Shown piece by piece: positions 28,585 to 45,800 of a stretch of 64,000 nt of DNA (the first letter of the stretch is position 1; every line of letters begins with the position of its first letter). Origin of the DNA: Myxococcales bacterium (GTDB lineage Bacteria > Myxococcota_A > Bradymonadia > UBA7976 > UBA1532); the NCBI GenBank assembly GCA_020633555.1, contig JACKDL010000023.1, forward strand, positions 32,942-96,941. Reading direction: 5' to 3'. Made by a program: the position numbers and the translations under genes. The notes under the pieces are model-generated. The model made no database searches and was not told the origin of the DNA. It was given only the letters and a program-made list of their open reading frames with translations.

Positions 28585-28959
28585 TCAGCCCACTCCACCC
28601 CGCAGGATCTTCGCCATCGCCTTCCCTCGAGCCAGCTCGTCCACCAGCTTGTCCAGACAGCGCACCTGCCGAGTCAGCGGGTTCTCGATGGCCTCCACCC
28701 GGTAGCCGCAGATCACACCCGTGACGAGCCCTGCGTTCGGGTTCAGCGTGGCCTGCTCAAACACCTCGCGGAAGGTGGCTCGCTCGTCGATCAGCCTCTG
28801 CAGTCGCGCGTCGTCGAAGCCGGTCAGCCAGCGAATGACCTGCTGCAGCTCGACCTGGGTGCGGCCCTTGCGCGTCACCTTCGCCAGGTAGTGCGGATAC
28901 ACGTCGGCGAGCGTCAACGCGGCGATGCGCGCATCGTGCGCGGGGGTTGTGGTCGACAT
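28585..28959 (-). CDS. DUF2200 family protein
   Basis: The 124-residue soluble protein is conserved in sequence style throughout: VYPHYLAKVTRKGRTQVELQ, VIRWLTGFD, ERATFREVFEQ and NPNAGLVTGVICGYRVE match the DUF2200 family, whose length is about 115 residues. The function is unknown. ATG at 28959 was chosen because family similarity begins there. An upstream in-frame ATG would add 39 Arg/Pro-rich residues. The 175-bp gap to the ArsR gene shows nothing I can name. Confidence 0.8.
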   Translation of the reverse strand: MSTTTPAHDARIAALTLADVYPHYLAKVTRKGRTQVELQQVIRWLTGFDDARLQRLIDERATFREVFEQATLNPNAGLVTGVICGYRVEAIENPLTRQVRCLDKLVDELARGKAMAKILRGGVG

Positions 28960-29186
28960 CGTCCAACTCCACGTCCGACAGGGCGGCGGCATCATCCCGA
29001 CCTGAGCCGCAGCGCGCCACCGTGGGCGTGAGCGAGGCCGAGTGGCCCAGACGGCCTGACCCAGCCCGTCCACCAACCCCTTGAATCTACGCCGCTTTCA
29101 AAGAACCCGTACAGAAAGACGCGACACCCGCTGCGGCCCGCCGATGGGACAGGAGTGGACCCCCAGCCCAACGGGAAGCCCACGCC

Positions 29187-30257
29187 ATGGCCGACAAGCA
29201 GCTCTGCGCCCACGAGCGCCGGGTGGCGCGCCGAAAGGACATCGAGAAGCGCCCCCGCCGCCGCTACATCCTGCCCAACACCTGGGTGTTCATCAGCAGC
29301 CGCACCCGCAGCGGCCAGTTCCTGTTCAGCGAGTTCGACGAAGAAGACCACGCCCTCGTCGCGGGCCTCTACATCGTGGCCATGAAGCGCTACGGCGTGC
29401 AGGTGGCCGCCCACGTCATGATGAGCGGCCACATCCACGCCCTGATGCGGGCGAAGCACGGCAAGCGCATCAGCCTGGCCATGCAGTACGTGAAGGCCGG
29501 CATCGCGCGCCTGGTGCACCGCAAGCGCGGCACCAGCGGCCCCGTGTGGGACGGCCCCTTCCACCACCAGAACTGCCTGGACCCCGAGGCCGAGCTCGAC
29601 CGCTTCAAGTACCTGATTTCGCACGGCAACAAGGAGGGCTTCGTCAGCCACCCCGCCGACTGGGACCTGCCCAACTGCGTCGACGCGCTGACCAGCGACG
29701 GCGTGCTGCGCGGCAAGGCGTGGGACAAGGCCGCCCAGCGCTACCGCAAGGTCAGCGCCCGCCTCACGCCCCTGACCGCCTGGATGGGCCGCCCCTGGGA
29801 GGCATGGCGCCAGTTCGTGGACGACCTGGTGGCCGGCCTGGTGCGCGAGAGCGTCGAGGCGCGCACCTTGGCCGGCCTGGCGCCCCTGCCCGTGGGCGTG
29901 CGCCTGCCCGATGGCACCCGCCAGCGCCCTTCGTTCGAACGCACCCGCGACGCCCGGCACGTGCCCACCACGCTGAAGAAGAGCCGCAACAAGGTCTTCG
30001 TGGCCTTGGGCGACCAGGCAGATCGTCTGGTCAGCGAGGCCTACGACGCCCGCCGCCTGAACATCGACGCCGCTCTGCTCGCCGCCCGCGTGCTGCACAT
30101 CGAGGGCGGCGGCATGGACCTGCCCCTGCCCGAGCCCTGCCAGTGGCCGCCGTTCTCCACCGAGGCCATGGGCGACGAGACCTGGGTGGAGTTGACCTTC
30201 GCCGAGGTGTTCAGCGGCCCCATGGAGGCTGGCCCGGAGCCCGCCGCCACCGCCTGA
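29187..30257 (+). CDS. REP-associated tyrosine transposase (RAYT, Y1/HUH type)
   Basis: The 356-residue protein has a basic N-terminus (HERRVARRKDIEKRPRRRY) and a Y1 transposase core (about 28-160). The metal-binding His-x-His is at residues 82-84 in MMSGHIHALM, and the probable catalytic Tyr142 is in DRFKYLISHGNKEGFV. Unlike IS200 TnpA it has a C-terminal extension of about 190 residues (SARLTPLTAWMGRPWEAW through DETWVELTFAEVFSG). Such single-copy, HUH-type proteins act on REP palindromes by single-strand cleavage. The last about 128 codons and the downstream 240 bp are repeated twice more. No ideal ribosome site is seen. Confidence 0.85.
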   Translation: MADKQLCAHERRVARRKDIEKRPRRRYILPNTWVFISSRTRSGQFLFSEFDEEDHALVAGLYIVAMKRYGVQVAAHVMMSGHIHALMRAKHGKRISLAMQYVKAGIARLVHRKRGTSGPVWDGPFHHQNCLDPEAELDRFKYLISHGNKEGFVSHPADWDLPNCVDALTSDGVLRGKAWDKAAQRYRKVSARLTPLTAWMGRPWEAWRQFVDDLVAGLVRESVEARTLAGLAPLPVGVRLPDGTRQRPSFERTRDARHVPTTLKKSRNKVFVALGDQADRLVSEAYDARRLNIDAALLAARVLHIEGGGMDLPLPEPCQWPPFSTEAMGDETWVELTFAEVFSGPMEAGPEPAATA

Positions 30258-30495
30258 CACGCCCCGGCGAGCGGGGCACTTCGAAGTCGTTGTTGGTCGC
30301 GTGGGTCGCCACGTCGCCGTGCTCGTCTACGTCCAATTCGGCAACAGCGGCCTGGGGTTGGCCTCCACTGGCCTGGTTCCCGCCAAGATTCGCCCAAGCA
30401 GCCGCCATTCCGTCACCGGCCGGGCCGTTCAGCGGACCGGAACTCCGGCAAGTGCCGCAAACCCTTGAGCTACAAAGGACTCAGAGTCGTTCCCC
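29876..30495 (+). repeat. Direct repeat copy 1 (RAYT 3' coding part plus tail)
   Basis: This copy is part of the intact transposase gene. It runs from the CCTGGCGCCCCTGCCCGTG region through the stop at 30257 and the noncoding tail, ending ACTCAGAGTCGTTCCCC. Directly after the stop is a hairpin, GCCCCG (30261-30266) pairing with CGGGGC (30272-30277). Confidence 0.9.
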
Positions 30496-30497
30496 AG

Positions 30498-30879
30498 CCT
30501 GCCCCCCCTGCCCGTGGGCGTGCGCCTGCCCGACGGCACTCGGCAGCGCCCTTCGTTCGAACGCACCCGCGACGCCCGGCACGTGCCCACCACGCTGAAG
30601 AAGAGCCGCAACAAGGTCTTCGTGGCCTTGGGCGACCAGGCCAAGCGCCTGATCGCGGAGGCCTATGACGCCCGCCGCCTGAACATCGACGCCGCCCTGC
30701 TCGCTGCCCGCGCGCTGCACATCGAGGGCGGCGGCATGGACCTGCCCCTGCCCGAGCCCTGCCAGTGGCCCCCCTTCGCCACCGAAGCCATGGGCGACGA
30801 GACCTGGGTGGAGTTGACCTTCGCCGATGTGTTCAGCGGCCCCTTTGAGGCCGGCCCGGAGCCCGCTGCCACGGCCTGA
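30498..30879 (+). pseudogene. RAYT C-terminal remnant (copy 2)
   Basis: The frame is open and ends at the same stop as the full gene, encoding the last about 126 residues (VGVRLPDGTRQRPSF to GPEPAATA) without the Y1 catalytic core. It differs from copy 1 by several substitutions (for example DQAKRLIAEAYD for DQADRLVSEAYD). Thus it comes from a related but distinct element. It has no start signal of its own. Confidence 0.75.
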
Positions 30880-31117
30880 CGCGCCCCGGCGAGCGGGGCA
30901 CTTCGAAGTCGTTGTTGGTCGCGTGGGTCGCCACGCCGCCGTGCTCGTCTACGTCCAATTCGGCAACAGCGGCCTGGGGTTGGCCTCCACTGGCCTGGTT
31001 CCCGCCAAGATTCGCCCAAGCAGCCGCCATTCCGTCACCGGCCGGGCCGTTCAGCGGCCCGGACCTTCGGCAAGCGCCGCAAACCCTTGAGCTACAAAGG
31101 ACTCAGAGTTGTTCCCC
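30498..31117 (+). repeat. Direct repeat copy 2
   Basis: This 620-bp copy is offset by exactly 622 bp from copy 1 over its whole length. By my count about 27 of 380 coding positions but only about 8 of 240 tail positions differ from copy 1. Its tail hairpin CCGGGCCG/CGGCCCGG is perfect, whereas copies 1 and 3 have one mismatch in it. Confidence 0.9.
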
Positions 31118-31448
31118 GCCCTTCGTTCGAACGCACCCGCGACGCCCGGCACGTGCCCACCACGCTGAAGAAGAGCCGCAACAAGGTCTTCGTGGCCTTG
31201 GGCGACCAGGCGGATCGTCTGGTCAGCGAGGCCTACGACGCACGCCGCCTGAACATCGACGCCGCCCTGCTCGCAGCCCGCGTGCTCCACATCGAGGGCG
31301 GCGGCATGGACCTGCCCCTGCCCGAGCCCTGCCTGTGGCCCCCGTTCGCCACCGAGGCCATGGGCGACGAGACCTGGGTGGAGCTGACCTTCGCAGAGGT
31401 GTTCAGCGGCCCCTTGGAGGCCGGCCGGAGCCCGCCGCCACCGCCTGA
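31118..31448 (+). pseudogene. RAYT C-terminal remnant (copy 3, frameshifted)
   Basis: It encodes about 100 residues of the RAYT extension, then a one-base deletion near 31,430 changes the frame before the ancestral stop at 31,446-31,448. No catalytic residues are present, so it cannot act as a transposase. Confidence 0.75.
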
Positions 31449-31686
31449 CGCGCCCCGGCGAGCGGGGCACTTCGAAGTCGTTGTTGGTCGCGTGGGTCGC
31501 CACGCCGCCGTGCTCGTCTACGTCCAATTCGGCAACAGCGGCCTGGGGTTGGCCTCCACTGGCCTGGTTCCCGCCAAGATTCGCCCAAGCAGCCGCCATT
31601 CCGTCACCGGCCGGGCCGTTCAGCGGACCGGAACTCCGGCAAGTGCCGCAAACCCTTGAGCTACAAAGGACTCAGAGTTGTTTCCC
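31118..31686 (+). repeat. Direct repeat copy 3 (5' shortened)
   Basis: It begins about 50 bp later in the gene than copy 2 (at GCCCTTCGTTCGAACGC) and continues to a tail that ends GAGTTGTTTCCC. One C is missing near 31,430 (GGCCGGCC for GGCCGGCCC), which shifts the frame of the last codons. It is closer to copy 1 than to copy 2. Confidence 0.9.
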
Positions 31687-31694
31687 GAAGGTCC

Positions 31695-32255
31695 TCAGCC
31701 TAGCTTGCGCAGTTGCCTCACGGCGTATTTCAATAGGGAAGTCAAGTCTTCGTTGACTGCCTCTATCGCTGCTCTAGAAGCCTGAGAAAGGTCCTTGGAC
31801 AATTCAAGTGCCTCAAGGTCTTCAGGAACCTTGGAAGCAAGGTCGCGAAGTTGCTTGCTCAACGAGGAAGCTACGTCCGGCGAAAAGTAGGAAAGCCGAT
31901 GAGTGGTCGTCCGCGCGCGCTCGAAGGAGGCCCGATATTCGTCCAGATGGGCTGTCCGGCGCTCCGATGAGCCGCATGTGCCCAGCGCGCGAACAGCAGC
32001 CGAGTATGCCTGGACATCGTCGATAAACGAAACCAGCCGCCGCTGCTGAAAGTCCCTCGCGAACTGGGTCTGAGTCAGTTCGTTTGCACGCCTGGATTGA
32101 CGATACGACCGCACGGCAGCGATGACGGTCACCAAGACCGCCAGAGCCGCAATTGTGAGTTGCCCAATTACCGAAGCGTACGTCCAGCCCGGATCCGGAG
32201 CGTTCGCCGCAGATTCAGCCAACCGAGTCAGGAGTTCACGACAGTCTTCGGTCAA
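31695..32255 (-). CDS. Membrane-anchored helical protein of unknown function (third gene of island operon)
   Basis: The TTG at 32255, with AGGGG about 10 nt upstream, starts a 186-residue protein. It has a single transmembrane helix (about 24-47, YASVIGQLTIAALAVLVTVI) followed by a long charged helical region (about 50-186; SYRQSRRANELTQTQFARD, SYFSPDVASSLSKQLRDL). Most of it should be cytosolic and coiled-coil. I do not recognise a domain. It lies 17 bp after the STAS-like gene and is probably cotranscribed. By eye its GC content is well below the flanks. It could be the membrane-acting arm of the three-gene module, which is inference. Confidence 0.65.
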   Translation of the reverse strand: MTEDCRELLTRLAESAANAPDPGWTYASVIGQLTIAALAVLVTVIAAVRSYRQSRRANELTQTQFARDFQQRRLVSFIDDVQAYSAAVRALGTCGSSERRTAHLDEYRASFERARTTTHRLSYFSPDVASSLSKQLRDLASKVPEDLEALELSKDLSQASRAAIEAVNEDLTSLLKYAVRQLRKLG

Positions 32256-32272
32256 GGCGAACCCCTGGGAAC

Positions 32273-32599
32273 TCAGGCTGACGCGTCCTGGCTTGCCCTG
32301 GCCCTTTTCATCCAGTGCAAGCCGTCTTCGACTCGGTGAGGCTTCGCTGGCGAGACCAACTCGATTAGCTCAAAGGCGCGATCTCCGAATATCCTCACAG
32401 CACCGCCGAAGGCCTCCTCGAGAAATGAGGTGCTGAAAAAATCTGGACCATCCAGATTTACGACGACCTTTCGCCCCGCCTTGATGGCAGGCTCCAGAAA
32501 GGTCTCCCGGAATTCCTGTCCAGACGCCTTGCCCTGCCACCTGTAGCGGAAGCCCGGTTTCATGGTGAAATCAGCGCCAATGTCGACGTAGTCGGTCAC
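32273..32599 (-). CDS. STAS-like (DUF4325) protein
   Basis: The 108-residue protein carries the DUF4325 pattern: ASGQEFRETFLEPAIKAG, then KVVVNLDGPDFFSTSFLEEA and FGGAVR. This resembles the STAS fold of anti-sigma antagonists and is commonly encoded next to GHKL ATPases. The GTG at 32599 overlaps the repaired stop of the upstream ATPase by 4 nt (GTGA), so translation is coupled. A longer start at 32659 is open but lies inside the ATPase 3' end. By analogy with SpoIIAA/SpoIIAB it could bind, or be phosphorylated by, the ATPase. That is inference. Confidence 0.75.
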   Translation of the reverse strand: MTDYVDIGADFTMKPGFRYRWQGKASGQEFRETFLEPAIKAGRKVVVNLDGPDFFSTSFLEEAFGGAVRIFGDRAFELIELVSPAKPHRVEDGLHWMKRARASQDASA

Positions 32600-33650
32600 G
32601 ATTCCGGCATCTCCACCTCGATCGAAACCACCGTACCTTGTAGCGGCAGACGCGTACACGTTTGAACATCACCTTTGGAGTTCGTCGTCAAGCAGCCTCT
32701 GCCCGACACGATGTTGAGTGAAGCAAAGAGCCCTCGCTGACTCTCTGGCGCAACGTTGGGAGGCCGGTGTTCCTACCTTCTTCCTTCCTGCTCAGCAACT
32801 GCCCGTAGGCAGCATATCGGATGCAAACCTCATCGGTGAGGTTCCTAAGCCACGTGAGCAGGTTGTTGGTCGGACGTTGAAGTCGTCTCGCCAGTGCCCG
32901 AAGAATGCCCTGACGCTTTTCATGATCGGGGTGGCCACCCCTTTGCTCAACTTCGTTGTGTAGATGGGCTCGCACCGTCTCCGGAATACCGTAGCCAAGG
33001 TCCGCTACAACTACTTGAGGCGGATATCCCAATCCAGGGCCGATGATGAAGGCGAAGAAGTGGGGTGGCCTACGAATTCTCTCAATTGCGTCTCGAACCG
33101 GTCGGCCAGCCGAGCCATCCTTGGCGGGATCGAACGCATGCTCGCGACTATTGCCGATCAACTCGACAACGGCACTCTTCAGGCGCTCTACGACTAGACC
33201 GTCTTCGGTTGCAAAGCGCTCGAAGAACTCATTCAGCGGGTCCAGGATCTCCGGTGAGAGCGGATCGCGAGTCGTGCCCCAGGTGAAACGAAGCAAAGAA
33301 ACATCGGCAGCAGCATTGGTGATTTGCTTGTCAATCTGGAGCAGTTCCTCGAAGCCTGCCTCATACAGCATGCCCAACGCCTGGGTCTTGTCGGCCGGGT
33401 AGGTACCGGACAGCACGCCTCCTTCTTCCCTGAGCCTCCGCAAATGGGCCAGGAGAATGACCATGGTCCGAGGGCAGACCTGGACCAAATTCTCCATCCC
33501 TATGTGGACGCGGGTTCGCCGAGTTCGAACCCGAAGATTAGCTATCAACCCAATTTGGCGCCGGGTCTCCTCCGGAGTTGCTGCTAAGTCCAGCACACCG
33601 GTCAGTTCCACGCTTCGCTCGGTCCACGCGAAACCGACGTACAGCGGCAT
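32596..33650 (-). CDS. GHKL (HATPase) protein with N-terminal STAS-like region, one-base frameshift
   Basis: From ATG 33650 the frame encodes a STAS-like N-domain (about 1-130; LTGVLDLAATPEE, NLVQVCPRTMVILLAHLRRL) and a GHKL ATPase domain. This has an N-box (VVELIGNSREHAF, about 165-177) and a G1 box (VVADLGYGIP, about 215-224), then NTGLPTLRQRVSEGS. There the frame runs into nonsense and stops at 32688. If one base is restored in the G-run at 32731-32733, the protein continues as LFASLNIVSGRG and QGTVVSIEVEMPES, the expected last strands. It then stops at 32596, overlapping the STAS-like start. A sequencing error, a recent mutation or phase control by the homopolymer are all possible. GTG 33761 is an alternative, less likely start. 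Confidence 0.7.
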
Positions 33651-33917
33651 CTTGACAGCCCGAGCAGGGCGAGAATCGTACCTGCGTCGCTTCCTATGCC
33701 TTGCGCACCGTTTGGAACGCCGGATCCCCCTCAGTCGGATCTTTTCCGTTGGCCGCTTCACGAAGTCTGCCCTGCCGTACCTGCGCGCCTGTATCGCCCA
33801 CAGCGCTATGGATGTCTAGTCCATCAACCCCGCCAAGGAGGGGCCTTCCGTCTAGCGGGCGCCCGAACCGGCTTGATAAGTTCGTCTTGTCCGAAATGGG
33901 CGCGGCAGGGCCCCCCC
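33651..33917. other. Intergenic region between RHS 3' end and island operon
   Basis: This 267-bp stretch contains no credible gene. It should hold the end of the RHS transcript and the promoter of the ATPase operon, both on the minus strand. A minus-strand TACGAT about 33 nt before the ATPase ATG is a possible -10, without a good -35. No separate immunity-type gene is visible here. Confidence 0.5.
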
Positions 33918-42713
<8,796 letters not shown>

Positions 42714-42730
42714 TGATTGTCCCCCCGCTG

Positions 42731-42746
42731 CCGGCCCAAGGGCCGG
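42731..42746 (-). promoter_or_regulatory. Hairpin in the RHS leader
   Basis: CCGGCCC and GGGCCGG are perfectly paired around a 2-nt centre, ending 17 nt before the GTG start and next to its ribosome site. It may modulate translation or end transcription from the gene upstream. Confidence 0.4.
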
Positions 42747-42846
42747 TCCCTCGCACGCGAATGTCTCGAACTGAAGAAACCTAAAAATTCAGAGCGGTTG
42801 GCGGCCCAACAAGACAGACCACCGACCGCACAGGGTCAGGCCCGGC

Positions 42847-45800
42847 TCAGCGCCGGCGCCGGCGCCGCACGCCCAGCAGGCCGAAGCCCACCAGCAGCAG
42901 CCAGGCCGGCCCACCCTGGGTCGACGCCGCGCTGCAGTCGAAGCCCGAGCCGGTCAGATTGGTGCCCGCCGTGGGATCGCCCAGGTCCGGGTTGGTGGGG
43001 ATGACGCCCGCGTCCATCGGCTCGATGGGGGGCTCCTCCACCGGGGTCTCGACCCGGAAGGGCACCTGCGGCGACCAGGCGCTCTGGTTGCGGTGCACGT
43101 CCTCGGCGCGCACGCGCCAGGTGTAGCGGCCGTCGCGGAGCACGCTGGTGAAGTCGATGGTGGTGTCCGCCGGGAAGCGGCGCCAGCGCGGCTCGGCGTC
43201 GCCCTCGACGTAGAGCTCGATCTCGTAGGTGATGGGGTCGTCGTCGGGATCGGTGCTGGCCCGCCACAGGAAGGTGGGGGTGGCCGGCGCCAGGCTCTCG
43301 GCGGCGGGCGACACGGGCACGGGCACCGACGGCGGCCCGTTGCCCAGATCGACGGTGAAGCGGGCGGTGACCGCGGGCCCGGCCACCCGGGCGTCGCGGG
43401 CGCGCACCCGCCAGAAATAGGTGGTCTGGTCCTGCAGCTCGGGCGGGGCGGGCCAGGCGGTCTCGCCGTCGGGGCCCTCGACGATCTCGCCGCTCTCCCA
43501 GGTGTCCTCGCCCTGGAAGCCCGGATCGGTGCTCAGCCAGAACTTGTAGGTCAGGGCGTCGCCGTCGGGATCCACGGCGTTGCCCGCCACCAGCACCCAG
43601 CGGGTGATGTCGGTGACCAGCGCGTGCTCGGGCTTGATGATGGTGGGCGGGCCCGGGGGCTCGTTGACCACGCCGATGCTGAAGCGCACGGGCTCGGACC
43701 ACTCGCTGGTGAGGCCGCTGCTGTCGATGGCGCGGCAGCGCACGTAGTACCAGACGTTCGGATCCAGCGGATCCTCGACGGTCATGGTGGTGGTGCCGTC
43801 CTGGCCCTCGGGGCCCGAGGCGCGGGTGGCCACGGGCTCGAAGTCGGGGTTCTTCGAGATCTCGCAGCCGTAGGTCAGCGTCTCGTCCGGGTCGGGATCC
43901 TGGCTGTTGGCCACGGTGACGTCGGGCTGGGGATCGCCGATCTGGTCGCCGTCCTCGGGCCACAGGATGGTGGGCGGGGTGGGCCGATCGGGGCCGTCGT
44001 CCACCACGAACTCAGCGGGCTCGGCCCAGGCGCTGGGCTCCACGCCGTCGTCGGCGCGGGCCGTCCACCAGTAGCGGGTGTTGTCCTGCAGGGTGTCGGC
44101 GGGCACGTCCCAGGCGGTGCCGGGCTGGGCCTCGGCCACCCAGTCGCTCTCCACGAGCTGCGCGTTCAGCTCGGCGTCGGCAAAGACGCGGTACTGGTAG
44201 CTGATGGGGCGGCCCAGGGGGTTGTCCACGTTCTCCAGCAGCAGATCGGGGGTCACCGTGGGCACGGCCTCGCCGTCGATGGGCGCCAGCAGCACCGGCA
44301 CCGCCACCCGCCAGGGCACCTGCGGATCGCTGCCCTGGTCGAACTCGTCGCAGTTGTTGATGCCGTCGCCATCGGCGTCCAGCAGGCAGTCGTTCACGGT
44401 GGGATCGAGGCCGTGGTCCTCCTCCCACGAGTCGGGCAGCCCGTCGCCGTCCTCGTCGCGCCACTGGGGGCGGCAGACGAAGCCCAGCTCGGCGCTGGCG
44501 CCGTCGTCGTCCGACACGCGCACGGTGAACTGGATCTCGCCGGCCACCGCCTGGTCGTAGGTGGGGGTCCACTGCACCAGGCAGCGCTGGGCGTCGATGG
44601 CCGCGTTCACGGGCACCGGGGCCAGCAGCTCGCAGGTGATGGGGTCGTGGGCGCCGCCCGGATCGTCCACGGGGATCTGCACGGTGACGGGGATGCCCTC
44701 GCGGCTGGGCGGGCACTCCACCGCGGCCACCCGCGGGCCCACGTTGTCCACCACCACCTGGCCGGCGGGGGCGATGGCCATGCCGCCGTCGTCGTCGGTG
44801 ACCAGCACCACGGGCTCGTACACGCCGTTGTCGCCGTAGACGCACTCGATGACGGGATCGGGGCTGTCGATGACGTCGAGGATGCCGTCGCCGTCGCAGT
44901 CCACGCTGTAGAGCAGGCCGGCGCGATCGGCGGCGGCGGGATCGGTGGCGGCGATGGTGATGGTGGCCGAGCCGCCCTCCTGGGTGCGGCCGTCGGCCTG
45001 CACCGCCTCGATCTCGGGCGGGCGGTTGGTGACGGTGACCGTGAAGGCCACGCTGGCCGAGTCGCCCAGGTCGTCGCGCACCACCAGCCGGCAGCCGATC
45101 TCGGTGCCGTCCTCGATGCCGTCGATGGCCGCGGCGTCCACCTCGATGGCGGCGCCGTCCTCGATGACCTGGAAGGCCACGCCCTCGGGGCAGATCCACT
45201 CGTAGCTCACCGGCGCGCCGCCGGGGCCCTGGGGCTCGGCGCGCACGATCCGGCGCTCGCCCTCGGGGATGCGCGGGCCCTGATCCACCGCCGCGGTGGG
45301 CGGGGTGTTGGGCACCACCCGCAGGCGGGCGGTCTGGCGGCTGCACAGCGAGCAGTCGCCCTCGCACTCTTCGTCGCTCAAGCCGGCCCAGGTGCCGTCG
45401 TCGCACACCAGGAAGCGCACGGTGCGGATGTCGCCCACCTGCCAGTCGGCCGGCACGGCGAACTGGGCGGTCTCGCCCTCGACCTCGTACTGGCCGTCGA
45501 GGTTCAGATCCCAGCCGTAGTAGGTGATGGAGTCGGGCGGGAAGTCGCCCACGGGCTCGTCGTCGCTGTCGGGGTCGAAGCTGGCCGAGCCGTCGAGGGT
45601 GTAGGTGCGGCCCGGCACCACCTGGTACGCGGCGTCGGGATCGCCCGAGGGGTGCGGCAGGGCCACCGGCGGGTGGTTGATGATGGCCACGCGGATGACC
45701 ACCGACTCGTCGTCGATGCCCACGCGGCCCAGCACGTCCTCGACCTGCAGCACCACTCGGTAGACGCGCTCCTCGCCGAACTCCAGCTCGGGGTCGAAGG

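Larger units (their letters stand above)
29074..31686 (+). mobile_element. RAYT element with tandemly repeated right end
   Basis: The unit comprises an intact Y1-type REP-associated transposase gene and a 240-bp noncoding tail. It is followed by two further partial copies of the last part of the gene plus tail. The left boundary is uncertain. The sequence CCCTTGAATCTAC at about 29,079 loosely recalls CCCTTGAGCTAC near each right end, so I place the border there. The right border is where similarity to the other copies ends at about 31,686 (GAGTTGTTTCCC). Confidence 0.55.

Noticed and set aside
29930..29945. TTCGTTCGAACGC looking like a tRNA T-loop
   Set aside because: It is in-frame coding sequence of the RAYT gene, repeated in all copies, without a cloverleaf around it.
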